DNA of 64,000 bases, taken from the NCBI RefSeq assembly GCF_000374085.1, contig NZ_KB893433.1:1-64000 (forward strand). Reading direction: 5' to 3'. Below the pieces are notes generated by a model. That model was not told the DNA's origin. It saw only the letters and a list, made by a program, of their open reading frames with translations, and made no database searches. This document shows, piece after piece, positions 1-6,930 of this stretch. Made by a program: the position numbers and the translations under genes. This DNA is from Spirosoma spitsbergense DSM 19989. GTDB lineage: Bacteria; Bacteroidota; Bacteroidia; Cytophagales; Spirosomataceae. The first letter of the stretch is position 1; each line of letters opens with the position of its first letter.

Positions 1-120
1 AGGGACTCAATAATGTGATTCGGTATGTCAAACGGATCAGTTATGGGCTACCAAATTTCGCTCATCTTCGGCTCAGAGTACTAGCCCAAGCCATCTGACC
101 ACAAGAATTGTCAGAGTACC
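1..120 (+). mobile_element. Right end of an ISL3-type insertion sequence (cut by window edge)
   Basis: The first 98 bases encode the end of a transposase, followed by a short non-coding tail ending at about base 120. Read on the opposite strand, bases 120 to 99 start GGTACTCTGACAATTC, which resembles the GG-plus-TCT type terminal repeats I remember for ISL3 elements. The next eight bases, AAATATTT (121-128), are AT-rich and would suit the 8-bp target duplication typical of the family. The left end lies outside the window, so neither the inverted repeat nor the duplication can be confirmed here. Confidence 0.6.
3..98 (+). CDS. Transposase, C-terminal fragment (ISL3/IS204-like)
   Basis: This frame is open from the window edge and ends at TGA 96-98, giving 31 residues that begin GLNNVIRYVKRISYG. 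The pattern GLNN-x-I-x-x-x-KR-x-x-YG followed by a basic F-x-x-x-RLR-x-L tail is what I know from the C-terminus of ISL3-family DDE transposases, just after the last catalytic acidic residue. The frame stays open to base 3, so the gene simply continues outside the window. The fragment is short, so the family call rests on one motif. It matters mainly because it explains the broken WG-repeat gene beside it. Confidence 0.6.
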   Translation, partial: GLNNVIRYVKRISYGLPNFAHLRLRVLAQAI

Positions 121-145
121 AAATATTTTGCCTTTCTTCGAAGGT

Positions 146-853
146 ATGGCTATCTTTTCTGATAACTGGCATCCTTACATTTCATTTTATGGATATGTTA
201 ACAAAAGAGGTGAAAAAGTAATTGAATCTAAGTACAGTTATGCAGATAATTTTTCAGAGGGCTTGGCATTAGTAATGACAGATGATGATTTCTGTGGATT
301 TATAAACTTATCTGGGCAGGAAATTCTTCCTATTACTGGTGCTTTTAGGACTTTTTCCGAGGGTTTGGCTCTCGAATATACTTGGGAGAGCATTGATAAA
401 CATAAATATAGTAACGAATCCATATACATCGTTGATGAACACGGAGGGTATGAAAAAAGTCGTTTTTTTATAAATATGAATGGGGAAAAGACTATTGAAG
501 TCGAAAAATATGATGAGGTTGAATCATTTTCAAATGGTTTGGCGAAAATATCTGTTGATTCAAAAATTGGATATATAGATCAAGTTGGAAATGAAATAGT
601 TAAGCCAAGATATGACAGAAGCGAATTCAATAAAAGTGGAACTTTTTCAGAAGGTCTAGCAGTCGTACAACAAAACAATAGATGGGGGTATATTACTAAT
701 AATGGAGATGAGATTATCCCACTACTCTACTTTAATGCTGGAAAATTTAGTAATGGTTTAGCACGGGTAGAATACTGCAACAAGAAAACTATAAATTACT
801 GTATATGTTCAGGTTATTTTGACTCTAAGGGAATTGAATATTGGGAAGATTAA
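146..853 (+). CDS. WG-repeat protein, N-terminus missing
   Basis: The protein is about 236 residues from ATG 146 (a TTG at 128 is possible) and consists of WG/KWG-type beta repeats, with recurring blocks such as FSEGLA, GYVNKRGEKVIE and WGYITNNGDEIIP. There is no signal peptide. The first residues read PFFEGMA, which is the end of a repeat whose start is missing, and the frame upstream runs into the insertion-sequence end without a sensible protein. I infer that the element inserted into a longer WG gene and removed its 5' part. The gene is much richer in A and T than the genes from 1457 onward. WG proteins are common in Bacteroidetes, usually of unknown role; expression of this remnant is doubtful. 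Confidence 0.7.
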   Translation: MAIFSDNWHPYISFYGYVNKRGEKVIESKYSYADNFSEGLALVMTDDDFCGFINLSGQEILPITGAFRTFSEGLALEYTWESIDKHKYSNESIYIVDEHGGYEKSRFFINMNGEKTIEVEKYDEVESFSNGLAKISVDSKIGYIDQVGNEIVKPRYDRSEFNKSGTFSEGLAVVQQNNRWGYITNNGDEIIPLLYFNAGKFSNGLARVEYCNKKTINYCICSGYFDSKGIEYWED

Positions 854-902
854 AAAAATTTGGTTACAATAATTAATTAGTAAAAATATCTTTTTTTATT
901 AG

Positions 903-1139
903 TTACTGATTGATTAATATTGTTTCATCTTTCATTATTGTGTAATAACTAACATTTTCATATATTTCTGTTTTAAAACTTTGTTTTTCATGAATATTAT
1001 TAATTTTTCTAAAAATTAGAACAGCTTCGTTTTCTTCTTTATTCAAAAAAAAACTTTGAAAGTTATGATCTGCTTGAGAATAAGTTATTTTTATAACTTT
1101 TCCAGGATTTTCTAGATGTATAGTTATAGCTATTTCCAT
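903..1139 (-). CDS. Hypothetical small protein, very AT-rich
   Basis: A 78-residue frame runs from ATG 1139; a GTG at 1154 would add five residues. It faces the WG gene tail to tail with about 50 bases between. The protein has no membrane segment or signal peptide that I can see, contains a lysine/asparagine-rich middle and ends in TILINQ. I do not recognise it. Its base composition matches the WG gene and differs from the rest of the window, so both probably arrived together. It could be a real orphan or a chance frame in AT-rich DNA; the hydrophobic/charged alternation looks protein-like, which is the only reason to list it. Confidence 0.35.
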   Translation of the reverse strand: MEIAITIHLENPGKVIKITYSQADHNFQSFFLNKEENEAVLIFRKINNIHEKQSFKTEIYENVSYYTIMKDETILINQ

Positions 1140-1204
1140 ATATAAGTTTAGCACGTGAAACGATTGAAAAGCCTTTAAAGTTTTAATTAATTTAAAAACA
1201 CACG

Positions 1205-1390
1205 ATGCAATTTTTGATTATCCCAAAAGACGATGTCGAGCTGGAATTGCTAGCCCGGTTAAATTTCTCTACTACCGTTATTGCCGAAGACGATAAGGAG
1301 GATGTTGGCTTGGGTATTCTGCTTCAGGAGGCCGATAGAAACGAGCAAGTTAGCCGGGAGTCTGTTTTTAAGACATTGGACCGCTCATGA
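1205..1390 (+). CDS. Antitoxin-like small protein
   Basis: A 61-residue acidic protein begins MQFLIIPKDDVELELLARL and ends in a short helical tail. This size and an N-terminal MQ-x-x-I-I strand followed by a leucine-rich helix are typical of small antitoxins paired with RelE/ParE-type toxins in Bacteroidetes. The stop codon overlaps an ATG (ATGA at 1387-1390) that opens a 30-codon stub, the usual translational coupling of antitoxin and toxin. Since the toxin is not intact, this would be an orphan antitoxin. The function is inferred from size and arrangement only. Confidence 0.45.
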   Translation: MQFLIIPKDDVELELLARLNFSTTVIAEDDKEDVGLGILLQEADRNEQVSRESVFKTLDRS

Positions 1391-1479
1391 AAACGGTCTT
1401 TCTGAGTCAATTTGAGAATGCAAGAACGAAATCTCTAAAAGTAAGAACACTAATTTATGACCATTCAACCTATCCTTAA
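1387..1479 (+). pseudogene. Stub of a RelE/ParE-type toxin
   Basis: This frame starts at the ATG overlapping the antitoxin stop and encodes MKTVFLSQFENARTKSLK before running into unrelated sequence and a stop after 30 codons. The opening strand and helix resemble the beginning of RelE/ParE toxins, which are normally 85 to 100 residues. Everything after about residue 18 is missing, and the next gene (ATG 1457) starts inside the tail. I read it as a deletion remnant; the short match makes this tentative. Confidence 0.35.
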
Positions 1480-1771
1480 TCGCAATCTTCCCCGCATCGC
1501 GCAAATTTTGAAACAGAATCAGGTGAAGCGGGCGTATGCGTTTGGATCGGTCTGTACGGAGCGTTTTGGGCCGGATAGCGACGTCGATTTATTAATTGCC
1601 TTCGAGGAGGGTTTGGACCCGGTTACGTACGCCGAAAACTACTTTGCTATTGCCGAAGCCTTGGAAGATCTCCTGCAACGGCCCGTTGACTTAATTACGG
1701 AGTCATCCCTTAAAAATCCGTATTTCATTAAGGTGCTCAACCAAACGAAAACGCCGATTTATGAAGGATGA
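1457..1771 (+). CDS. MntA-like minimal nucleotidyltransferase (antitoxin)
   Basis: The 104-residue protein has the minimal nucleotidyltransferase motif GSx10DxD: G30-S31, then D42-V-D44, and a third acidic position can be placed in the strand around PVDLITES. In the HEPN/MNT toxin-antitoxin family the MNT partner transfers AMP from ATP to a tyrosine of the HEPN toxin and so silences it. The next gene is exactly such a HEPN protein, overlapping by 11 bases. The length is normal for the family. The gene starts about 66 bases after the orphan antitoxin and is the first of three overlapping genes that end in a PLD/J-domain protein. Confidence 0.8.
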   Translation: MTIQPILNRNLPRIAQILKQNQVKRAYAFGSVCTERFGPDSDVDLLIAFEEGLDPVTYAENYFAIAEALEDLLQRPVDLITESSLKNPYFIKVLNQTKTPIYEG

Positions 1772-2102
1772 AGCCCGTAAGTATTTGTTTGACATATCAG
1801 AAGCCATTACCCACATTGATTTGCATTTGGGTGGCACTCGTGATTTTGTGCTGTTTTCCAGAAACCTCACGATTCAGCGGGCGGTTGAGCGAGAGCTGGA
1901 AATTATTGGTGAAGCCATGAGCCGATTGCTCAAATTACCTAATCCCGTCACTGTATCCCATGCACGCCAGATTGTTAACCTGCGGAACCGGGTTATTCAT
2001 GCCTACGATGCCGTCGATTTAGTTACCATCTGGGGTGTTATTAATAAAAGCCTTCCGTTGCTGGCAGACGAAGTACAAGCCCTGCTCAACTTGCCCGATT
2101 GA
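1761..2102 (+). CDS. HepT-like HEPN-domain protein (DUF86 toxin)
   Basis: The 113-residue all-helical protein carries R75-NRVI-H80-A-Y82, a perfect match to the Rx4HxY motif of HepT toxins. In known pairs R and H form the RNase centre and the Y is the residue adenylylated by MntA. The start overlaps the MNT gene by 11 bases, and the TGA stop overlaps the ATG of the next gene (TGATG at 2100-2104), so the three are probably translated as a coupled set. The expected activity is cytoplasmic RNA cleavage, kept off by the MNT partner. The motif is intact, so there is no sign that the toxin is dead. Confidence 0.82.
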   Translation: MKDEARKYLFDISEAITHIDLHLGGTRDFVLFSRNLTIQRAVERELEIIGEAMSRLLKLPNPVTVSHARQIVNLRNRVIHAYDAVDLVTIWGVINKSLPLLADEVQALLNLPD

Positions 2103-3454
2103 TGGAAACCACCGCTCACTTCACCCACATTTACGAAACAATTATTGCCGAGTTACAAAAGGCTCGACAAAGTGTGTACGTGGCAGTGGCGTGGTTTACG
2201 GATCGGGATTTGTTTCAGTGCCTTTGCGAACGGGCAGCAACGGGCATTCGAGTGAAGTTAATGCTTACGAATGATACGATCAATTTCCGGGAGGGTGGAC
2301 TGCCGTTTGATAGGTTGAGTCAGGCAGGAGGACAGGTCTATATCATCGGTTCTGGTGGTGAGAAACAAACGCTGATGCACAATAAGTTCTGCGTTATTGA
2401 TGAACAAACGGTCATTACCGGCTCGTTCAACTGGAGCTACAAAGCCCGGCAAAATCACGAGAACATTACCATCACCACTGATGCGGAGTCGTTAGCCAGA
2501 CAGTTTGTAGCCGAATTTCGGCAATTACGCGACCGCTACATACGAGTTCCCGATAAAGCCCCGCTCGATCTTGGCAAGGTGCTCAAACGACTCGATCTCA
2601 TCAAAACGCTGATCGCGTTGGACGAACCCGACGACCTTAAACCGCATATTGATAAACTGGCCCAACAACAGCTACCGGAAGACCTGGAGAAAATTGTCGC
2701 TTTGCTCCAAGGCAATCAATTTGCCGAAGCCGTTAGCCGGATTGATCTGTTCGGAAAACAGTATACCACGCTTACCGCTTATGTGGATGCCGAATTGAGT
2801 GGGTTGAAAATCGAAATCCGAATTCTGGAACTACAGGTGAAAGCACTAGAAGCCGAAAAGGCCGACATGGAAAAACTGCTCCATGAATTCAGCGTCCAGC
2901 ACTCGCTCCACCTCGGCGACCTCATTCTGAAACTTCTCAACCTCCGCCGGAAACAGGCGATTACTGATGAGGAACGCACCGAAGCCGAAACGGATTACAC
3001 CCAGTATAGCCAGGAATACGCCGAAACCCGGCAGCAACCCCGTTTCGAGTTGTCAGCTGATGAACAGAAGGAATTGAAACGAAGGTTTCGGAAAGCGGCC
3101 CAGCTTTGCCACCCCGATGTAGTGGCCAAAGCCCTCAAAACACAGGCAGAAAGCCTTTTTAATGAGCTTAAATTAGCCAACGACCGTAACGACCTGACCC
3201 GCGTAACGGAAATTCTGGCAACCCTGGAACGGGGAGACACGTTTGTTTCCCGCTCCGAAACCGTCACCGAGAAAGCACTGCTAAAACATGAGCGAACACG
3301 GTTGCAAGCCCTCACTGCGCAGTTACAAACGGAGGTTCAGGCGTTGCAGCAATCGACCCAATATCAAACGGTTAGCCAGTTACCGGATTGGGCCAGCTAC
3401 TTCGCCGAAAAACGGCAGCAACTGGCCCAACAACTGGAAGAATTAGCGGTGTAG
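2102..3454 (+). CDS. Phospholipase D-like nuclease fused to coiled coil and J-domain
   Basis: From ATG 2102 the protein is 450 residues. Residues 1-150 form one PLD-type domain with the catalytic signature H93-N-K95-x4-D100 followed by GSFNW. Residues about 200-300 are strongly helical, with a long coiled coil. Residues about 315-370 hold a J-domain-like helix pair around an HPD triplet (QLCHPDVV, near residue 336), which in DnaJ proteins contacts DnaK. A second coiled coil closes the protein. One HKD motif means it would work as a dimer. PLD domains of this short type are often nucleases in defence systems. The ATG overlaps the stop of the HEPN gene, so it belongs to that operon. A TTG at 2099 is less likely. 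Substrate and role are unknown. Confidence 0.7.
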   Translation: METTAHFTHIYETIIAELQKARQSVYVAVAWFTDRDLFQCLCERAATGIRVKLMLTNDTINFREGGLPFDRLSQAGGQVYIIGSGGEKQTLMHNKFCVIDEQTVITGSFNWSYKARQNHENITITTDAESLARQFVAEFRQLRDRYIRVPDKAPLDLGKVLKRLDLIKTLIALDEPDDLKPHIDKLAQQQLPEDLEKIVALLQGNQFAEAVSRIDLFGKQYTTLTAYVDAELSGLKIEIRILELQVKALEAEKADMEKLLHEFSVQHSLHLGDLILKLLNLRRKQAITDEERTEAETDYTQYSQEYAETRQQPRFELSADEQKELKRRFRKAAQLCHPDVVAKALKTQAESLFNELKLANDRNDLTRVTEILATLERGDTFVSRSETVTEKALLKHERTRLQALTAQLQTEVQALQQSTQYQTVSQLPDWASYFAEKRQQLAQQLEELAV

Positions 3455-3495
3455 TTTTTCCCGCTGAGTTTCAGCTCCACTAACAGAAATACCCC

Positions 3496-4359
3496 TTACT
3501 CCACCTTGTAAGCAACCAGGCTGTTTTTGTAGAACGTAGGAACAACCAACAGTTTTTTCTTCGCTACGTACTCGATATCTGCCGAGTTAACTTTGGCGCT
3601 TCGGGTGTCCAGTAGTTGCTCTTTTGTACCGTTGGCATTGACGTGAAAAATCTGGCCATTCCAGTCCGACACGAAGTAATTACCCTTGCCTTCGGGCACG
3701 ATTCCGTCGGTAGCGGCCATGCCATCGGCCAAGGTGGTGATGGCTTTCGTCGTTACATCCACCGACCGCAGGGCACCGATTTTACCACTCCCAATCATGA
3801 GCTTATCGGTACCGACGGCCAGCAGGCCATTGGGTTTGTTGAGTTGTTCGCCTTCCATAAACACCTCCCATTTGTCGTCTTTCAGGCGATAGATTTTATC
3901 GATACGACTGTCCGATACGTAGACTGTACCATCTTTTGCTACCGTTACGTCGTTCAGGAAGGAGCCTTTACCAATTGCATCCCAGGTCTTTTCGGCCTGT
4001 CCTGTTTCGGTGTTAATGGCTATTAGCCGATACACATCCGTTACGTAGAGCCGTTTTTTGTAGATTCCCATCCCTTTAGGCGCGTTCAGGCCCGATGTCC
4101 AGTGCAAATTTTCAATTTTGCCATCGAGCGATACTTTCGAGATAAAACCACTGCCATCGAGCGCGTCCGCCTGTCCGTCGATGTTGGCTACGTACAGGGT
4201 ATTTTTACCGTCGTACAGGACGGACTCCGGCGTGCGAAGTGTCGTATCTGTTTCCCAGGCTTTCACTAATTTCATTGGCTTAGGGGCCTTGGCTGGTATC
4301 AGCGCAATAAAGCTGAAAGTAACAAGCACGGCGGTCACCAATAGGTACGTATGTTTCAT
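3496..4359 (-). CDS. Exported SMP-30/gluconolactonase-like beta-propeller protein
   Basis: The 287-residue protein has a signal peptide (MKHTYLLVTAVLVTFSFIAL, then a likely cleavage near residue 24) and a six-bladed propeller pattern with repeated PEsVLYDGKN, LNDVTVAKDGTVYVSD and NKPNGLLAV blocks. These N-D and N-x-x-x blocks are the metal-site regions of SMP-30/lactonase folds. It probably sits in the periplasm. It stands alone: the gene before it on this strand is outside the transcription unit, and the PLD/J gene converges on it 41 bases away. The substrate cannot be read from the sequence; it may be a lactone or simply a binding propeller. Confidence 0.65.
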   Translation of the reverse strand: MKHTYLLVTAVLVTFSFIALIPAKAPKPMKLVKAWETDTTLRTPESVLYDGKNTLYVANIDGQADALDGSGFISKVSLDGKIENLHWTSGLNAPKGMGIYKKRLYVTDVYRLIAINTETGQAEKTWDAIGKGSFLNDVTVAKDGTVYVSDSRIDKIYRLKDDKWEVFMEGEQLNKPNGLLAVGTDKLMIGSGKIGALRSVDVTTKAITTLADGMAATDGIVPEGKGNYFVSDWNGQIFHVNANGTKEQLLDTRSAKVNSADIEYVAKKKLLVVPTFYKNSLVAYKVE

Positions 4360-4516
4360 GGTTTAACTGGTTTTCAATTGGTTTGGCACTTAACTATTTC
4401 GGACGGCCGGATAATCCGCCCTTCCGCGTGTATGTGTAAAAGGGGAAATGTGGTTTTTCTAACTGCTTAGCTGGCTACAGAGCAAGTTTCACTAGCAACA
4501 GCCTTTGCTGTTTTAC

Positions 4517-5785
4517 CTATAGCCCTGTCATGCTGTCGTCCAAACGTACCGAAAATAATGCTTTCGATTTGGCATATACATAGCTCACCACTCCCAGCGT
4601 AACTAAACCGCCTAAGGCCACTGATGGTACCGTACCCAGCAAACTGGCCATCAACCCCGACTCGAACGCACCAATCTCGTTCGATGAACTAATGAATATG
4701 CCGTTCACAGCTGCTACACGCCCGCGCATGTGGTCGGGTGGAAAAATCTGCAGAATTGTTTGCCGGATAATCACGCTGATACTGTCGAATGCACCCGTCA
4801 AGGCAAGCATAAAGAGGGACAGATAAAAACTGGTGGATAGCGCAAAGACGAGGGTAGCCACCCCAAAACCCAGCACGGCCAGCAACATATTCCGCCAGGC
4901 GTTATGCGTTGGTGGGTGTTTGGTCATGTACGCCATTGTCAGCAAGGCACCGATAGATGGAGCTGCCCGCAGGAAACCAAGCCCCTCGGCCCCAACTTTT
5001 AAAATATCTTCGGCAAAAACCGGCAAGATAGCCACCACGCCCCCAAACAGTACCGAGAATAAATCGAGCGAGATGGCATAGAATACAATCTGGGTGTTGA
5101 ATACAAACCGAAATCCCTCTTTCAGACTCTCCAGAAAATTCTTCGCGGGTTCATTGCTTACGAGTACGGGCCTGGGTTTAATCAACGTAAGCAACAGGAA
5201 ACAGACAGCCAGCAAAACGATAACAAAAATCAGCGTATTGTCGAAACCAAACCAACTGTACAGAAACCCGGCAATGCCCGGCCCGGCAATGGCTCCGGCC
5301 TGCCAGAATGAACTGCTCCAGGTGGCCGAGTTGGTGTATAATTCGCGGGGGACCAGAAACGGTTTCAGCGAGGAGCTGGCCGGTGAGTAAAATCCTTTAG
5401 CTGTGCCAATCAGCATGATTACCCCGTAGATAATAACCAATTGCATGGTTCGCGAAAGGCCGGAAACAACAGATGGTTGAAAAGCCAGATACAGGATAAC
5501 AGAGCCAAGCAGGATAACCAGCAAACTCCACTGCAAAATACGTTTCTTGTCGCGCCGGTCGGCGAGGTGCCCGCCAAACAGTGAAAGGGCAATGAACGGT
5601 AACGCTTCGGCCAGGCCCACCAATCCCAGTGCCAGCGGATCATGCGTCATTTTGTACAGTTCGTAACCCAGTGTAACTTCCTGAATCAGCAGCGTAGCCG
5701 TGATCAGGAAACTGTTCATAACGAAGTAACGAAAATCGGGGATGCGCAACGAAGCAAACGCATCGGGAGGGGTCAGTGGCACCAT
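4517..5785 (-). CDS. MFS transporter, EntS-like
   Basis: The 422-residue membrane protein has about twelve hydrophobic segments and the conserved GGHLADRRDKKR loop between segments 2 and 3 of major facilitator proteins. Its start, ALRIPDFRYF, is typical for the MFS_3/EntS-like exporters, many of which export siderophores or drugs. Substrate is unknown. It is divergent from the TrpF-like gene, and a short palindrome (5796-5811) lies between them. The ATG at 5785 leaves a 55-base shared promoter region. Confidence 0.75.
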   Translation of the reverse strand: MVPLTPPDAFASLRIPDFRYFVMNSFLITATLLIQEVTLGYELYKMTHDPLALGLVGLAEALPFIALSLFGGHLADRRDKKRILQWSLLVILLGSVILYLAFQPSVVSGLSRTMQLVIIYGVIMLIGTAKGFYSPASSSLKPFLVPRELYTNSATWSSSFWQAGAIAGPGIAGFLYSWFGFDNTLIFVIVLLAVCFLLLTLIKPRPVLVSNEPAKNFLESLKEGFRFVFNTQIVFYAISLDLFSVLFGGVVAILPVFAEDILKVGAEGLGFLRAAPSIGALLTMAYMTKHPPTHNAWRNMLLAVLGFGVATLVFALSTSFYLSLFMLALTGAFDSISVIIRQTILQIFPPDHMRGRVAAVNGIFISSSNEIGAFESGLMASLLGTVPSVALGGLVTLGVVSYVYAKSKALFSVRLDDSMTGL

Positions 5786-5795
5786 TCAGACACAA

Positions 5796-5822
5796 GTCGT
5801 ATGTTTACGACGTATATTTTTG
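5796..5822. promoter_or_regulatory. Palindrome and -7 element between MFS and TrpF-like genes
   Basis: The 16-base palindrome GTCGTATGTTTACGAC (5796-5811) has 6-bp perfect arms and sits in the 55-base gap between two divergent starts, a usual place for a repressor site. A TATTTTTG (5815-5822) matches the Bacteroidetes -7 consensus TAnnTTTG and would drive the plus-strand gene. No good TTG at the right distance upstream was found. No regulator gene is adjacent. Confidence 0.35.
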
Positions 5823-5840
5823 CTTACTCAACCGAAAACA

Positions 5841-6209
5841 ATGGAATCTCCGTTCCGAACAAGGGTTAAAATTTGTTGTATCAGCAGCCTGGAAGAAGCC
5901 CGGTTAGCCATCCTGTTCGGGGCCGATGCGCTGGGGCTGGATTCCGGCAATCCAACTCTTGCCCTAAAAGAACTGGGCGGTACGGGCCGGGTACATAACT
6001 GGCGGGAGAGTCGGCAAATCGTAGCGCAATCGCAGGTACCGGTTTTTCTGGTCGGCGGGTCGAATCCCGAAAATGTGCAAAAGGCGCTGGAGTCGGTTCA
6101 GCCCTACGGACTCGACATTTGCAGTGGCGTCCGTACCAACGGGCACCTGGATGCGCACAAACTGGAAGCGTTTATGCAGGTAGTCCGGAACCTACTTTTG
6201 CGGCTATAA
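5841..6209 (+). CDS. TrpF-like (phosphoribosylanthranilate isomerase-like) protein with internal deletion
   Basis: The 122-residue protein starts TRVKICCISSLEEARLAI, matches the VKICGIT start of TrpF, and ends with VFLVGGSNPENVQKAL and LDICSGVRTNG, matching the phosphate-binding end of that TIM barrel. The middle is missing: GADALGL, close to the end of strand 2, runs straight into DSGNPTLALKELGGTGR, which in full-length members of the KICC subgroup lies near strand 6. About 90 residues are therefore absent while the frame is kept. A complete barrel cannot form, so the protein is probably inactive. ATG 5841 was preferred to a longer upstream frame that overlaps the MFS start. Confidence 0.65.
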   Translation: MESPFRTRVKICCISSLEEARLAILFGADALGLDSGNPTLALKELGGTGRVHNWRESRQIVAQSQVPVFLVGGSNPENVQKALESVQPYGLDICSGVRTNGHLDAHKLEAFMQVVRNLLLRL

Positions 6210-6211
6210 AA

Positions 6212-6239
6212 AAAGCCCGCGCTAATCAGCACGGGCTTT
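6212..6239. terminator. Bidirectional terminator hairpin
   Basis: A 12-bp stem with one mismatch (6212-6223 with 6228-6239, loop AATC) has an A-run on one side and a T-run on the other. It lies just after the stop of the TrpF-like gene and 20 bases beyond the stop of the converging hsp20 gene, so it can serve both. Confidence 0.8.
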
Positions 6240-6259
6240 CCGATTGATGAAAAAGGCCA

Positions 6260-6682
6260 TTAGGCAACGGCAATCTCTTTCACTAACTTCTCTTCTTTTG
6301 CTTCAATTTTTGGTAGTTCAACCGTCAAAATTCCGTCGGTATAAGCAGCCTTAATTTCGTCGGCGTTCACGTTTTTGGGCAGACGAAAACTACGTTCAAA
6401 CGAGTTGAAGGAAAACTCCTGACGGGTAAATTTATCCGTCGTTTCTTCGTTTTTCTGCTCAGACTGGTACCCAATCGTGAGGTTATTTTTCTCTACGTTG
6501 ATTTTCAGGTCCTCTTTTTTCAGGCCGGGAGCGGCTAGTTCGAGAACAAATGCCGTTTCGGTTTCTTTCACATTCACCGCCGGTACATTAGGCGTTGTGT
6601 TATAATACCGATTGATTACAGGACGACCGTAAAATGGATTGAAAAAAGTGGGGAGTTGATTATAGCGAGCTAAGGTTGCCAT
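6260..6682 (-). CDS. Small heat shock protein, Hsp20 family
   Basis: The 140-residue protein has a short N-terminal arm and an alpha-crystallin domain from about residue 35 to 130. The domain contains the family ELAAPGLKKEDLKI block, the RSFRLPKNV strand, and AAYTDGILTVELPK near the end. It is a cytoplasmic holdase chaperone that keeps unfolding proteins soluble. The usual C-terminal I-x-I anchor is represented by KEIAVA, so oligomer contacts may be altered. It is a single-gene unit; a 19-bp inverted repeat sits 87 bases upstream and may be involved in its regulation. Confidence 0.92.
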   Translation of the reverse strand: MATLARYNQLPTFFNPFYGRPVINRYYNTTPNVPAVNVKETETAFVLELAAPGLKKEDLKINVEKNNLTIGYQSEQKNEETTDKFTRQEFSFNSFERSFRLPKNVNADEIKAAYTDGILTVELPKIEAKEEKLVKEIAVA

Positions 6683-6768
6683 GATTTTGTTAATTGTCTA
6701 AATGTTGTTTACTGTTCAAACACGTTATCCCTTAAGTCAAATCCTGTACCAACACTTGAAAGAGTCTT

Positions 6769-6834
6769 AAAATATGCCATTTTGTCTTATTTTCAAAAAC
6801 AAGCGCAATAAAAATAGACAAAATGGCATATTTT
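6769..6834. promoter_or_regulatory. Perfect 19-bp inverted repeat between hsp20 and the TPR gene
   Basis: Bases 6769-6787 (AAAATATGCCATTTTGTCT) and 6816-6834 are exact reverse complements, separated by 28 bases. Each arm contains TGCCATTTTGTC. The repeat lies in the 327-base gap between divergent hsp20 and TPR genes. Two outward-facing copies of the same site suggest paired binding sites serving both promoters. It is not CIRCE, which reads TTAGCACTC. An RNA hairpin is less likely because the site lies upstream of the apparent TPR promoter. Confidence 0.6.
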
Positions 6835-6930
6835 TATATATTTAGGTAATCAACCGGCTATTTTTGGGTACCTTTTTGGCTGTAAATTTTGCTTACGGAG
6901 CGATTTTATCAATTATATCATTTTACCAAC

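Noticed and set aside
6769-6834. CIRCE-type heat-shock operator
   Set aside because: The arms do not read TTAGCACTC; spacing is also wrong.
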